64,000 nt of DNA. Source: Hyphomicrobiaceae bacterium. GTDB lineage: Bacteria > Pseudomonadota > Alphaproteobacteria > Rhizobiales > Devosiaceae. Both the position numbers and the translations under genes were made by a program. Location of the stretch: positions 62,001 to 126,000 of the forward strand of contig JACKJG010000007.1 of the NCBI GenBank assembly GCA_020638065.1. Direction: 5' to 3'. Below, piece after piece: positions 16,383 to 24,503 of the stretch. The notes under the pieces were generated by a model. That model saw nothing but the letters and a program-made list of their open reading frames with translations. It was not told the DNA's origin and searched no databases. Position 1 is the stretch's first letter, and the number at the start of each line of letters is the position of its first letter.

Positions 16383-18659
16383 ATGACAATGACGGCTTTT
16401 GCAAGCGCGACCAGCGAGACGCTGGTCAACTCAACAACGACCAACCAACAGGTCAATTCTAGCGTGGCGCAGCTGACCGGCGGTGGTTGGGTCGTCGTCT
16501 GGGAGACCAAGTCCGGCAGCAATTACACGCTGGTCGAGTTCCGACAGTTTGATGCGGACGGCAATGTAGTCGTGAGCCAGAAACAGGTCGCAAGCGGGTC
16601 GCAGTCAGACTCTCGCGATCCGGATGTGGTTGGTCTGGCTGACGGTGGTTTCCTGATCACCTATGATGGCTCCGCCAGCGGCGACAGTTACGGGATCACG
16701 CAGGTCCGCTATAACGATTCAGGTTCGCCAATCGCAGGCGGCCGGGTCAACACGACGACAAGTCCAACACAAATCGAACCGTCGGCCGCGGCCCTGCCCG
16801 GTGGCGGCTGGGTTGTGACCTGGTCCAGCAACAATCAGGTTGCGAACAATAGTTCGTTCGACATCTATCAGCAGATCTACGACAATTCAGGCAGCAAAGT
16901 CGGTGGCGAAACACTCGTCAACACGACCACCTCCGGCAACCAACTACATAGCGAGATCACGGTTCTTGACGACGGCGGCTGGCTTGTCACCTGGTCGAGC
17001 TCCAGCGGGGATGGCAGTGACTATGGCGTTTATCAACAACGCTACGATAGTTCTGGCGCGCCGGTTGGTGGCGAAACGCTGGTCAACACTTTCACCAACT
17101 CTTATCAGACTTATTCTGAGGTCACGGCGCTTTCAGATGGCGGCTGGGTCGTGGTCTGGGAGAGCCTAGATCAGGACGGCAGCAATTTCGGCATTTACAT
17201 GCAACGCTACGATTCTGACGGCAACAGCGTCGGAAGCGAGACCAGGGTCAACACCACCACAGCAAATGCACAATTTCACCCGGTTGTCGCGGAACTGACC
17301 GGGGGCGGTTGGGTTGTGGTCTGGCACAGCACCAACCAAGACGGCAACAGTAACGGCATCTACATGCAGCGCTACGACGCCGATGGAAACGCCGTTGGCG
17401 ACGAAACCCTAGTCAATGAAACAACGTCTGGCGATCAGTCCGAACCAAGCGTCGCGGCGCTGGCCGATGGCTCCTTTGTCGTCACCTGGGAAGGCAACGG
17501 CACTGGCGATGGGGCGGGCATTTTCCAGCGGGTTTTCACGCCGCCAACTGTCGATGGCACCAATGCCGATGATGCGCTCACTGGCACTGCAAATGATGAC
17601 ACCATTTTCGGATATGCCGGTGCCGACCTGATTTCAGGCGGTGATGGTGGAGACACAATCCATGGTGACGCTGGTGCCGATATCATTCGCGGCGATGGCG
17701 GCGACGACACCATCGACGGCGGCGCGGACACCGATCGCGCCGTCTATTCGGGCAATTGGTCGGACTATACGATCACCGAAAGTGGTGGCACCCTGACCAT
17801 CGTCGACAACCGCCCCGGCTCCCCCGATGGCACCGATACGGTCAAAAATGTCGAGTTTTTCGCCTTCGCCGACGGAACGGTAACCGAGGCGCAGGCCGTT
17901 CAGGCAGCTCCCACCGCGATTGCCGCCGACAGTCTTTCGGTTGATGAAAACAGCGGCGGCGGCACCCTTGTCGGCACGCTCACCACAACGGACGTTAATT
18001 CACTGGATAGCTTCACCTATGCACTGACCAAAGACCCTTCCGGCTTTTTCGAAATTGTCGGCGACAAGCTGCAGGTCAAGGCGGGTGCCATGCTCGATTT
18101 TGAGAGCGTCAGTCGATACAAAGTAACCGTCGAAGTGACCGACGCGGCAGGCGCCACCCATTCGGAAAAACTCCGGATCGATGTCACCGACCTGGCCGAA
18201 AACATTGTGCTGACCACTGGCGACGACGTCTTCAGGGACAAGGCCACCACCGAAACCTCGATCAGCGGAGATAACGGCAACGACAGGATTGTCGGAAGCG
18301 ACAAGATGGACACGATTTCCGGCGATGCAGGCAACGATCGCATCAACGGCCGTCGTGGGGCCGATGATCTGGCTGGTGGTACTGGCGACGACAGGCTGCG
18401 CGGCGGGGGCGGACAAGACATTTTCCACTTCGAGACCGGCTGGGGCAGGGACAGAATTCTGGATTTTGACGCGACGGGTGCCCGTCACGATCAGATTGAT
18501 CTTTCAGGACTTGCAACGATCGAGTCCTGGACCGACCTTGAGCAGCACCATCTGTCAACAAAGGGTGCGAACGTCATTATTGACGGATTGAACGGCGATG
18601 TGCTGATCCTCAGACATGTCGACCCGAACACGCTGGACAGCAGCGATTTCATATTCTGA
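16383..18659 (+). CDS. Large secreted RTX/cadherin-like repeat protein
   Basis: A protein of 758 residues with four parts. Residues about 10-385 contain seven copies of an about-50-residue beta module with the consensus GGWVVVW...G(I/V)YxQRYDxxGxxVGxETLVN. About 395-450 is a block of RTX nonapeptides (DDTIFGYAGADLISGGDGG). About 500-600 is a cadherin-like domain (LSVDENSGGGTLVGTL, later DAAGATHSEKLRIDV). About 610-690 is a second RTX block (GDAGNDRINGRRGADDLAGG), followed by a C-terminus ending DSSDFIF, a usual type I secretion signal. It probably is a calcium-dependent surface or matrix adhesin; the ligand is unknown. AAAAGGG precedes the ATG. Its stop TGA overlaps the ATG of the response regulator by one base, so the regulator is co-translated with it. 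Confidence 0.85.
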   Translation: MTMTAFASATSETLVNSTTTNQQVNSSVAQLTGGGWVVVWETKSGSNYTLVEFRQFDADGNVVVSQKQVASGSQSDSRDPDVVGLADGGFLITYDGSASGDSYGITQVRYNDSGSPIAGGRVNTTTSPTQIEPSAAALPGGGWVVTWSSNNQVANNSSFDIYQQIYDNSGSKVGGETLVNTTTSGNQLHSEITVLDDGGWLVTWSSSSGDGSDYGVYQQRYDSSGAPVGGETLVNTFTNSYQTYSEVTALSDGGWVVVWESLDQDGSNFGIYMQRYDSDGNSVGSETRVNTTTANAQFHPVVAELTGGGWVVVWHSTNQDGNSNGIYMQRYDADGNAVGDETLVNETTSGDQSEPSVAALADGSFVVTWEGNGTGDGAGIFQRVFTPPTVDGTNADDALTGTANDDTIFGYAGADLISGGDGGDTIHGDAGADIIRGDGGDDTIDGGADTDRAVYSGNWSDYTITESGGTLTIVDNRPGSPDGTDTVKNVEFFAFADGTVTEAQAVQAAPTAIAADSLSVDENSGGGTLVGTLTTTDVNSLDSFTYALTKDPSGFFEIVGDKLQVKAGAMLDFESVSRYKVTVEVTDAAGATHSEKLRIDVTDLAENIVLTTGDDVFRDKATTETSISGDNGNDRIVGSDKMDTISGDAGNDRINGRRGADDLAGGTGDDRLRGGGGQDIFHFETGWGRDRILDFDATGARHDQIDLSGLATIESWTDLEQHHLSTKGANVIIDGLNGDVLILRHVDPNTLDSSDFIF

Positions 18660-19369
18660 TGCGCGAACAAAAAATGACCGAAAGCATAGCGGCCAGCCAA
18701 AATGCCGGAGAACATCCGCTCAGCGTCCTCCTGCTCGAAGACATTTCCGCGGTCGCCGACCGGATGGCCGGCATCATCCGTTCCTGGAACAGAGCGCGGC
18801 TTCTGCCGGTTTGCGGAACGGTCACCGAGGCGCAGAACGCCCTGCGTCACAGCCGGGTCGACATCCTGATTGCCGATCTCAATCTGCCGGATGGGCTCGG
18901 CGTGGAAGCCATCAAGACCATGCGCGAGACCAATCCGGACGCACATGCCATCGTCATGTCGGTGCTCAACGATGGCCCCATCGTGTTCGAGGCGATAAGG
19001 GCGGGGGCGACCGGCTACGTGGTCAAGGATGATGATTCCATCGGCGTACTCGCGGCCATCGAGATGGTTCTGGAAGGCAAATCCCCGATGTCGGCCACCA
19101 TCGCCCGGCAGATCGTTGATTCCCTCCACAATGGGGGCGGTTCGGCTACCGTCGCCGGCAATGAAAATACCGGCATCGGGTTGACGCCGCGCGAGCGCGA
19201 CGTTTTGAATTACATCGCTCGCGGATATTCCTACCGCGAAGTCGCCGAATTGCTTGGAATATCGATGCAGACCGTTCCCGTCCACACGCGCAACATCTAT
19301 CGCAAGCTCGAAGTCACCAGCAAGACTGAGGCGGTCTTTCAGGCACGCCAGAAAGGGCTGATCGACTGA
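18659..19369 (+). CDS. NarL/FixJ-family response regulator
   Basis: A DNA-binding response regulator of 236 residues. The receiver domain (about 20-140) has Asp73 in ILIADLNLPDG as the phosphorylation site, the acidic pocket LLEDIS and the conserved Lys in GYVVKDDD. A linker leads to the LuxR-type helix-turn-helix (about 172-230), LTPRERDVLNYIARGYSYRE with recognition helix near SMQTVPVHTRNIYRKLEV. The gene overlaps the stop of the upstream RTX gene by one base and its own stop overlaps the start of the sensor kinase by one base, so the three are tightly coupled. Its likely targets are the 20-bp dyads at 14118 and 16221. An alternative start is the ATG five codons downstream. Confidence 0.92.
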   Translation: MREQKMTESIAASQNAGEHPLSVLLLEDISAVADRMAGIIRSWNRARLLPVCGTVTEAQNALRHSRVDILIADLNLPDGLGVEAIKTMRETNPDAHAIVMSVLNDGPIVFEAIRAGATGYVVKDDDSIGVLAAIEMVLEGKSPMSATIARQIVDSLHNGGGSATVAGNENTGIGLTPRERDVLNYIARGYSYREVAELLGISMQTVPVHTRNIYRKLEVTSKTEAVFQARQKGLID

Positions 19370-21204
19370 TGACCGGCACCCGGACCGGCGGTCTGGTGCG
19401 CGTGATGCTCACCATCGGGCTGGCGGTTGCGGTGGTGGTACTTTTGGCAGCATCGCTCGAACGGTTTCTGACGGCACCGGACCTATCCCTCTCGCTTTCG
19501 AGCGCCGAGTTCGTTTCGCCAGACGGGGCAAGCGGAGATCAGAGCCTGCCCTATTTCTGGCGCACGCCCTACGATCAGACCGAAGAACGCAGTTTCACGC
19601 TGTCCTTTCATCTGGATTCCCCGCCACAGGGTGATCTTTATGCCTATGTGCCGTTTTACGAACAGAGGATGCAGGTCCGATTGAATGGCGCCGATGTCTA
19701 TGATAGCCGCAGCGTCGGGCGCTGGGATCCGCTCAGCCTTGCCACGGCCCTTGTGCCCCTGTCGCGCGATATTCTGGTCGTGGGCGGCAACCGGCTGACA
19801 CTGGTCGTCGGTTCGGGCCCGGTCCCAATGGGCGGCTTGTCGACGGTCTTTGTGGGCCCGCTCGAAGCGGTGCAATCGGTCTATTATGCGCGTGTCTTTC
19901 TGAAAGACACAGCGCGGCCCATCCTGTTCGGAATGCAACTCTTTCTGGCGATCAGCGGGCTTCTGGTTTTCCGCTTTCGTCCCGCGGACAGGACCTTTGG
20001 CTGGCTTGGCCTTCTGATGACCTTCACCTCCTTTTTGGGTGCCGGGGTCCTGGCCAATATCGTGCCCGATATCGAAATCATCATGCGTTACGCATTCCTG
20101 ATGTTGCCGGCGACGGCCTTGAGCCTTTTGGGATTTTCGCTGTCGCTGACCCGCTACGACCTGTCACGGCAGATATTTGTGCTTCTCCTCGTCGTGACAT
20201 GTGCGGCATTCATTCTCTCACTGGGGCTCGGTGTCCCTGCGGGAGACATCAGTTTCGGCTTTTCGGTGCCGTTCATGATCGTGTCCGTCCTGATCTCTTC
20301 GGTGATCCTGATCCGGACCTCGATTTCCGAACCCTTGCCCGAAATCCTCTTGTTCGTGGTCGGGCTGGTCCTGCTGGCAATCGGGCTCGTGCATGACTTT
20401 GCCATCCGGCTCGGCTTCATCGAAAACGGTTTGCTTCTGGGCGTGTTCAGCCGCCTGTTTTCGGTCGTCGCGATTGCGATCTTCATTGTCCGGCGCGTCG
20501 TTTCGCAAGCCGAACAACTCGACCGTGCTGCTGGCCAATTGCGGGTGCGCCTGAACGAAAAGGAACAGGAATTGACCGCCATGTACGAGGAGCAAAGAAA
20601 GCGCGATGCGGCGCAGCTGATCGATGAGGAGCGTTCCCGCATCACTGCAGACCTTCACGATGGTGTTGCCGGGCACCTGACCACGATCGTTGCCTTGTCT
20701 GAACAGCCCGAGCAGGCGACCGGTGACATCAGGCAAAGCGCGCGCAATGCCCTGATGGATCTCAGGCTGGTGATCGATACGATGGCGGTCAAAAGCGAAA
20801 GTCTCAGATATTATCTCGGGCTGTTCCGCGACCGGGTGGTCCAACCCCTGGAAAATCTTGGGATCGAAATTGTCTGGTCGACAACCCGGCTGCCCGAGGT
20901 GGAGGCCGTCCATCCCGAACAGGCGCTCAACATCATGCGCATTCTGCAAGAAGCGGTGAACAACGCCATGCGCCATACCGACGTGAAAAGGATTGATATC
21001 ACCGGCCAACGCGGCGGTCCCAACGACCTCACTCTGACCGTCAGGAACTTTGGCGCGCCCACAGGCACGAAAAAGGGCAGCGGGCTGGGAATTGACAATA
21101 TGCGACGCCGCGCGCAGGCTCTGGGCGGCAGCGTCACGCTCGAAACTTCTCCGCAAGGCGGAAATCTGGTGCTGACCTTGCCCATCGCCAATCTGCGCCA
21201 GTGA
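19369..21204 (+). CDS. Sensor histidine kinase with 7TM receptor, HisKA_3 type
   Basis: A membrane sensor of 611 residues. After a first membrane helix (about 10-32) a periplasmic beta-rich domain of about 140 residues (35-175) follows, of the kind found in DISM-type receptors (YFWRTPYD, VRLNGADVYDSR). Seven predicted membrane helices lie at about 185-375. A coiled coil (about 378-415) leads to the HisKA_3 dimerisation domain with His430 in ITADLHDGVAGHL, and an ATPase domain with the N box EAVNNAMRHT and the G box GSGLGIDNMRRRA. This is the NarX/DesK class that pairs with NarL-type regulators, and the partner is encoded immediately upstream with a one-base overlap. The signal sensed cannot be read from the sequence; carbohydrate or envelope ligands are known for some DISM receptors. 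Confidence 0.92.
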   Translation: MTGTRTGGLVRVMLTIGLAVAVVVLLAASLERFLTAPDLSLSLSSAEFVSPDGASGDQSLPYFWRTPYDQTEERSFTLSFHLDSPPQGDLYAYVPFYEQRMQVRLNGADVYDSRSVGRWDPLSLATALVPLSRDILVVGGNRLTLVVGSGPVPMGGLSTVFVGPLEAVQSVYYARVFLKDTARPILFGMQLFLAISGLLVFRFRPADRTFGWLGLLMTFTSFLGAGVLANIVPDIEIIMRYAFLMLPATALSLLGFSLSLTRYDLSRQIFVLLLVVTCAAFILSLGLGVPAGDISFGFSVPFMIVSVLISSVILIRTSISEPLPEILLFVVGLVLLAIGLVHDFAIRLGFIENGLLLGVFSRLFSVVAIAIFIVRRVVSQAEQLDRAAGQLRVRLNEKEQELTAMYEEQRKRDAAQLIDEERSRITADLHDGVAGHLTTIVALSEQPEQATGDIRQSARNALMDLRLVIDTMAVKSESLRYYLGLFRDRVVQPLENLGIEIVWSTTRLPEVEAVHPEQALNIMRILQEAVNNAMRHTDVKRIDITGQRGGPNDLTLTVRNFGAPTGTKKGSGLGIDNMRRRAQALGGSVTLETSPQGGNLVLTLPIANLRQ

Positions 21205-21277
21205 AAAACCTTTCGCCTTTTGGCCTCCGGACGCAGCGCCAGGGGCACATTCTGCCTGTCAAAGTCAGGCACTGAAA

Positions 21278-21306
21278 CGATCCAGAGTGATCTTTTTTGC
21301 GTATCT
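21278..21306 (+). promoter_or_regulatory. RpoE/ECF11-type promoter before DUF1295 gene
   Basis: A -35-like CGATCC (21278-21283) and a -10-like GTATCT (21301-21306) are separated by 17 bases. It aligns over its whole length with the rpoE upstream promoter at 24368-24396: both read GATCCAGA after the first base and TGCGTA across the -10 start. The TTG start of the gene lies 26 bases after the -10 element. Confidence 0.55.
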
Positions 21307-21332
21307 CTCCGACAAAAAGGAGAAATGCCGCC

Positions 21333-22115
21333 TTGCTTTGGTTGATCGTTGCATTTGCTTTTCTGTCCGGCGCGATGATTGCCGCCTGGTTGGTGCGGCG
21401 CATTACGGGGCGCAGCGGCTGGATCGACACCATCTGGTCCGCCGCCACCGGCATTGCCGCGCTTGTCGCAATTCTTGCCGCCGATGGCGACGTAGGCCGC
21501 AAACTTGCCGGTGCTGCATTGGTCGCGATCTGGTCGCTGCGCCTTGCAACCCACATTGGCCAGCGTAGTGCCGCGAGTATAGATGATCCGCGCTATGCCA
21601 ACCTGATGGCCGAATGGGGACCGGATGCCGACAGGCGGCTTTTCTGGTTCCTTCAGGCTCAGGCACTTGCCGGCTTTGGACTGGCTGTTTCAGTTTTCGC
21701 GGCCGTTGGCAATCCGGCGCCCTTTCCGTCGTTATTGGATTGGATCGCATTACTCGTGGCGCTGGTTGCATTGGCCGGCGAGGCGATTGCCGACCGGCAG
21801 CTCGCCGTCTTCAGAAAAAGTGCGAACCGGACCTCCACGATTTGCGAAACCGGGCTCTGGCGCTATTCCCGCCACCCCAACTATTTTTTTGAATGGCTCT
21901 GGTGGTGCGCATGGCCACTGCTGGCCTTTTCAGGCTTCACGCCCGCGCCGGCGCCGGCGCTTTCACTTCTCGCGCCCGCTCTGATGTACGTTCTTCTGGT
22001 GCACGTGTCCGGCATTCCACCGCTCGAGGAACATATGGTCAAAAGCCGCGGTGATGCCTTTCGGTCCTATCAGCGCCGCGTCAATGCGTTTTTCCCCGGG
22101 CCAGGGCGGCGCTAG
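21333..22115 (+). CDS. DUF1295 family membrane protein (steroid 5-alpha reductase-like)
   Basis: An integral membrane protein of about 260 residues with six or seven membrane segments. The C-terminal region holds the family signature GLWRYSRHPNYFFEWLWWCA and a later LVHVSGIPPLEEHM, as in DUF1295/ICMT-like methyltransferase or reductase folds. The biochemical activity is unknown. Family members occur in RpoE-ChrR regulons, and a promoter of that type lies upstream. The frame opens at TTG 21297, but that codon would lie before the predicted -10 element. TTG 21333 has AAGGAG ten bases upstream and is chosen. Its last 35 bases overlap the convergent DUF1365 gene. Confidence 0.82.
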   Translation: MLWLIVAFAFLSGAMIAAWLVRRITGRSGWIDTIWSAATGIAALVAILAADGDVGRKLAGAALVAIWSLRLATHIGQRSAASIDDPRYANLMAEWGPDADRRLFWFLQAQALAGFGLAVSVFAAVGNPAPFPSLLDWIALLVALVALAGEAIADRQLAVFRKSANRTSTICETGLWRYSRHPNYFFEWLWWCAWPLLAFSGFTPAPAPALSLLAPALMYVLLVHVSGIPPLEEHMVKSRGDAFRSYQRRVNAFFPGPGRR

Positions 22116-22923
22116 AACCGGTTTCCGTAATCCGGGGTGGCGACGTGCTCTTGTTTTTCACACCCTCTATGGAGACTGCGACGCGCGTCTCCGCGCGCTT
22201 GTGCCGGAAGACCCGCAATCCCTTGCTCAGCAACAAAAACGCTTCCCAGTGAATGGCGGCGCTGACTTTCAGCGTCATCAGCGGGTACCGCCAAAAGGCA
22301 CTCAGAAGGCTCTTGTCAGTCAAGGGCTGCCGTCGGCCGGCAAAACTGGCATAGAGAAAATCGCCTTCCTGATCGGCCTCGTTGATGGCAACCAGAACCC
22401 GGTCGCGGGGCGGCATGATCTTGAACCGGTATGTGCAGTCCATCGGCGTGAACGGCGAGACATACATCTGCTTTGCGCAGGAATGGCGCGCGATCCCGTT
22501 TTCGGGTTTGGCCGGAATGACATAGGTGTGCCGCTCGCCGAATGTGTTGCAGACTTCATATAGGATGAGGGCGGCCTCATCATTCTCGTCAAAGCAGAAA
22601 TAGACCGACAGCGGATTGAACACGTACCCCAGAATGCGGGGATAGCAGAGCAGTTCAACACGGAAGCGTGCAGGGTCATGGCCCGCTTCTGACAATTGCG
22701 CATCGACCCAGGCGCGTGGCCCCTGTCCCGACAGATCGCCATGATCAGCATCATGAAAGCTGAACAGAGCAAAGCGGTTATGCGCGAAAAACTTCAGCTT
22801 GCGATCCAGAATGTCGAGTTCATCGAGATCCAGCAGCAGGGAGAACACCCGATAGCGCAGCCGGTGCTGCTTCGGGCGTCGCCGGACGTGAACAACTTCT
22901 CCTGTGAACAGACCCGATGCCAC
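22081..22923 (-). CDS. DUF1365 family protein
   Basis: A protein of 280 residues of the DUF1365 family. The N-terminal GLFTGEVVHVRRRPKQHRLR, and then RILGYVFNPLSVYFCFD, are hallmark stretches; VSPFTPMDCTYRF is also typical. Function is unknown. It lies four bases behind an FAD-dependent oxidoreductase gene, a pairing that is widely conserved and part of the singlet-oxygen (RpoE-ChrR) regulon in Rhodobacter. In many genomes a cyclopropane-fatty-acid synthase gene follows; none is here. A role in membrane-lipid modification under oxidative stress is inferred from that association. The tail of the gene overlaps the convergent DUF1295 gene by 35 bases. Confidence 0.88.
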   Translation of the reverse strand: MASGLFTGEVVHVRRRPKQHRLRYRVFSLLLDLDELDILDRKLKFFAHNRFALFSFHDADHGDLSGQGPRAWVDAQLSEAGHDPARFRVELLCYPRILGYVFNPLSVYFCFDENDEAALILYEVCNTFGERHTYVIPAKPENGIARHSCAKQMYVSPFTPMDCTYRFKIMPPRDRVLVAINEADQEGDFLYASFAGRRQPLTDKSLLSAFWRYPLMTLKVSAAIHWEAFLLLSKGLRVFRHKRAETRVAVSIEGVKNKSTSPPRITETGSSAALARGKTH

Positions 22924-22927
22924 AAAA

Positions 22928-24286
22928 CTACTCCGCCGCCTGCAATCTTGCCGGAAGGTTTATCCGCCCCGATTCATCCGCAACTGTCCAAGGTCGCCGC
23001 ATGCCGGAAATCTGCTCGGCGACGGCGAGCCCCGCCTGTAGCCCGTCCTCGTGAAAGCCGGACCCGAAATGCGCGCCGCAAAACCAGACGCCACCGCGCC
23101 CTTGAATGTCCCAAAGGCTTTTCTGCGCGTCGATGGCGCGTCGATCGAACAGCGGGTGTTCGTAATCGAACGCGGCAAAGATGGCTTTTTCGTCAATCTC
23201 GCGATTTGGATTGAGGGTCACCAGAACCGGGCGCCGGGTTTTCAGGTTTTGAAGCTTGTTCATCCAGTAGGTCACGCACAATTGCTGGCCTTCGTCGTGG
23301 CCGGCCCGGCCCATATAGTTCCAGCTCGACCAGATCGCCCGGCTCCTGGGCATCAACCGCGTATCGCTGTGCAGAACCGCGCGATTGGATGTGTAGCCGA
23401 AAGCGCCCAGCAGGTCGCTTTCGCGTGCATACATGTCTCCGAGCAGCGCGCGCGCCTGATTGGCATGTGTGGCGATCACGACCTGACCGAATACGTCCCT
23501 GTTGCCGTCCGAAGTCGTCACCGTCACCGCTGAAGGCCCGCGCACCACGTGCACGACCGGGCTGCCCGTTCGGACCGTTCCCCGGAACGCCTGAAGCAGC
23601 CTTTTGACGTAGGCCCGGCTGCCGCCGCTCACGGTTCGCCAGACCGGCCGGCCCGTCAAGGACAACAGACCATGATTGGCGAAGAAGCGCACGAAGGTGC
23701 GCAAGGGGTAATTGCGCATTTCGTGCGCGTTGGTCGACCAGATCGCCGCCCCCATGGGCAGGATATGGTCTTTCACGAAGGCATCCGAAAAACCGAATTC
23801 ATCGAGATAGCCGCCAAGGGTCAGGCGGTCGCCCAACGCTGAAGTCAGCATTTCGGGCGCTTCGCGGTAAAACCGGACGATATCCGAGAGCATTCTCCAG
23901 AAGCGCGGGCTGATCGCATTGCCCGGCTTGCCAAGCACCGACATGATGCCTGAGCTTTCATATTCGAATGTTCCGTCATCCACAGAAGCCGCGAACGACA
24001 TGTTGGAGGCTTCGCTTTTGACCCCGAGATGATCGAAGAGCGCCACAAGATTGGGATAGTTCTTTTCGTTGAAGACGATGAAACCGGTATCGACCGCAAT
24101 CGTTTTGCCGTCCATGCCGATATCAACGGTATTGCTGTGGCCGCCGATGCGGGCATCGGCCTCGTAAAGTGTTACGTCGAAACGCTGGCTGAGATGCCAC
24201 GCCGCCGCCAGACCTGATATTCCCGATCCGATCACCGCAATTTTGTTCCTGGGCCAAACTCCTTGAGGTCCGAACTCGCGCAACAT
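22928..24286 (-). CDS. FAD-dependent amine-oxidase-type oxidoreductase
   Basis: A flavoprotein of 452 residues. KIAVIGSGISGLAAAWHL is the dinucleotide-binding motif and LYEADARIGGHSNTVD is the second conserved glycine-rich stretch of the NAD(P)/FAD amine-oxidase superfamily. GVWFCGAHFGSGFHEDGLQAG near the C-terminus closes the FAD site. It belongs to the subgroup always found with DUF1365, and is the first gene of a two-gene unit. AGGAAAAG lies upstream of the ATG at 24286, and a promoter of the RpoE type is seen about 30 bases above it. The substrate is unknown; lipid or carotenoid-like hydrophobic molecules are a guess. Confidence 0.87.
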   Translation of the reverse strand: MLREFGPQGVWPRNKIAVIGSGISGLAAAWHLSQRFDVTLYEADARIGGHSNTVDIGMDGKTIAVDTGFIVFNEKNYPNLVALFDHLGVKSEASNMSFAASVDDGTFEYESSGIMSVLGKPGNAISPRFWRMLSDIVRFYREAPEMLTSALGDRLTLGGYLDEFGFSDAFVKDHILPMGAAIWSTNAHEMRNYPLRTFVRFFANHGLLSLTGRPVWRTVSGGSRAYVKRLLQAFRGTVRTGSPVVHVVRGPSAVTVTTSDGNRDVFGQVVIATHANQARALLGDMYARESDLLGAFGYTSNRAVLHSDTRLMPRSRAIWSSWNYMGRAGHDEGQQLCVTYWMNKLQNLKTRRPVLVTLNPNREIDEKAIFAAFDYEHPLFDRRAIDAQKSLWDIQGRGGVWFCGAHFGSGFHEDGLQAGLAVAEQISGMRRPWTVADESGRINLPARLQAAE

Positions 24287-24316
24287 TTTCTCTTTTCCTG
24301 TTCAGGGCTTTGAGAG

Positions 24317-24345
24317 CAATACGCACGGACGCTGCGATTGGATTT
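24317..24345 (-). promoter_or_regulatory. RpoE/ECF11-type promoter before FAD oxidoreductase operon
   Basis: On the minus strand a -35-like AAATCC (24340-24345) is followed by 17 bases and a -10-like GTATTG (24317-24322). The spacer ends in GC as in the two other promoters of this design in the window. The first gene starts 30 bases downstream. The -35 box is the poorest of the three. Confidence 0.45.
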
Positions 24346-24367
24346 CAAAAGAACTTCCTCAAAATCG

Positions 24368-24396
24368 TGATCCAGACGAACCGCTCCTGCGTAACA
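24368..24396 (+). promoter_or_regulatory. RpoE-dependent autoregulatory promoter of rpoE-chrR
   Basis: TGATCC at 24368-24373, a 17-base spacer and GTAACA at 24391-24396. TGATCC is the -35 element I recall for Rhodobacter RpoE (ECF11). It lies between the divergent FAD operon and rpoE, giving a leader of about 100 bases before the rpoE start. Autoregulation is the rule for this sigma group. Confidence 0.65.
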
Positions 24397-24503
24397 GGGT
24401 CATCTGAAAACGGTTGGAGGCATCAATTGTGGGAGTGGACATCGCAATCGCGTATGTTGACCATAAATCGGTGCCTTCGAAACCCGGAGCCAGAACCAGG
24501 ACC

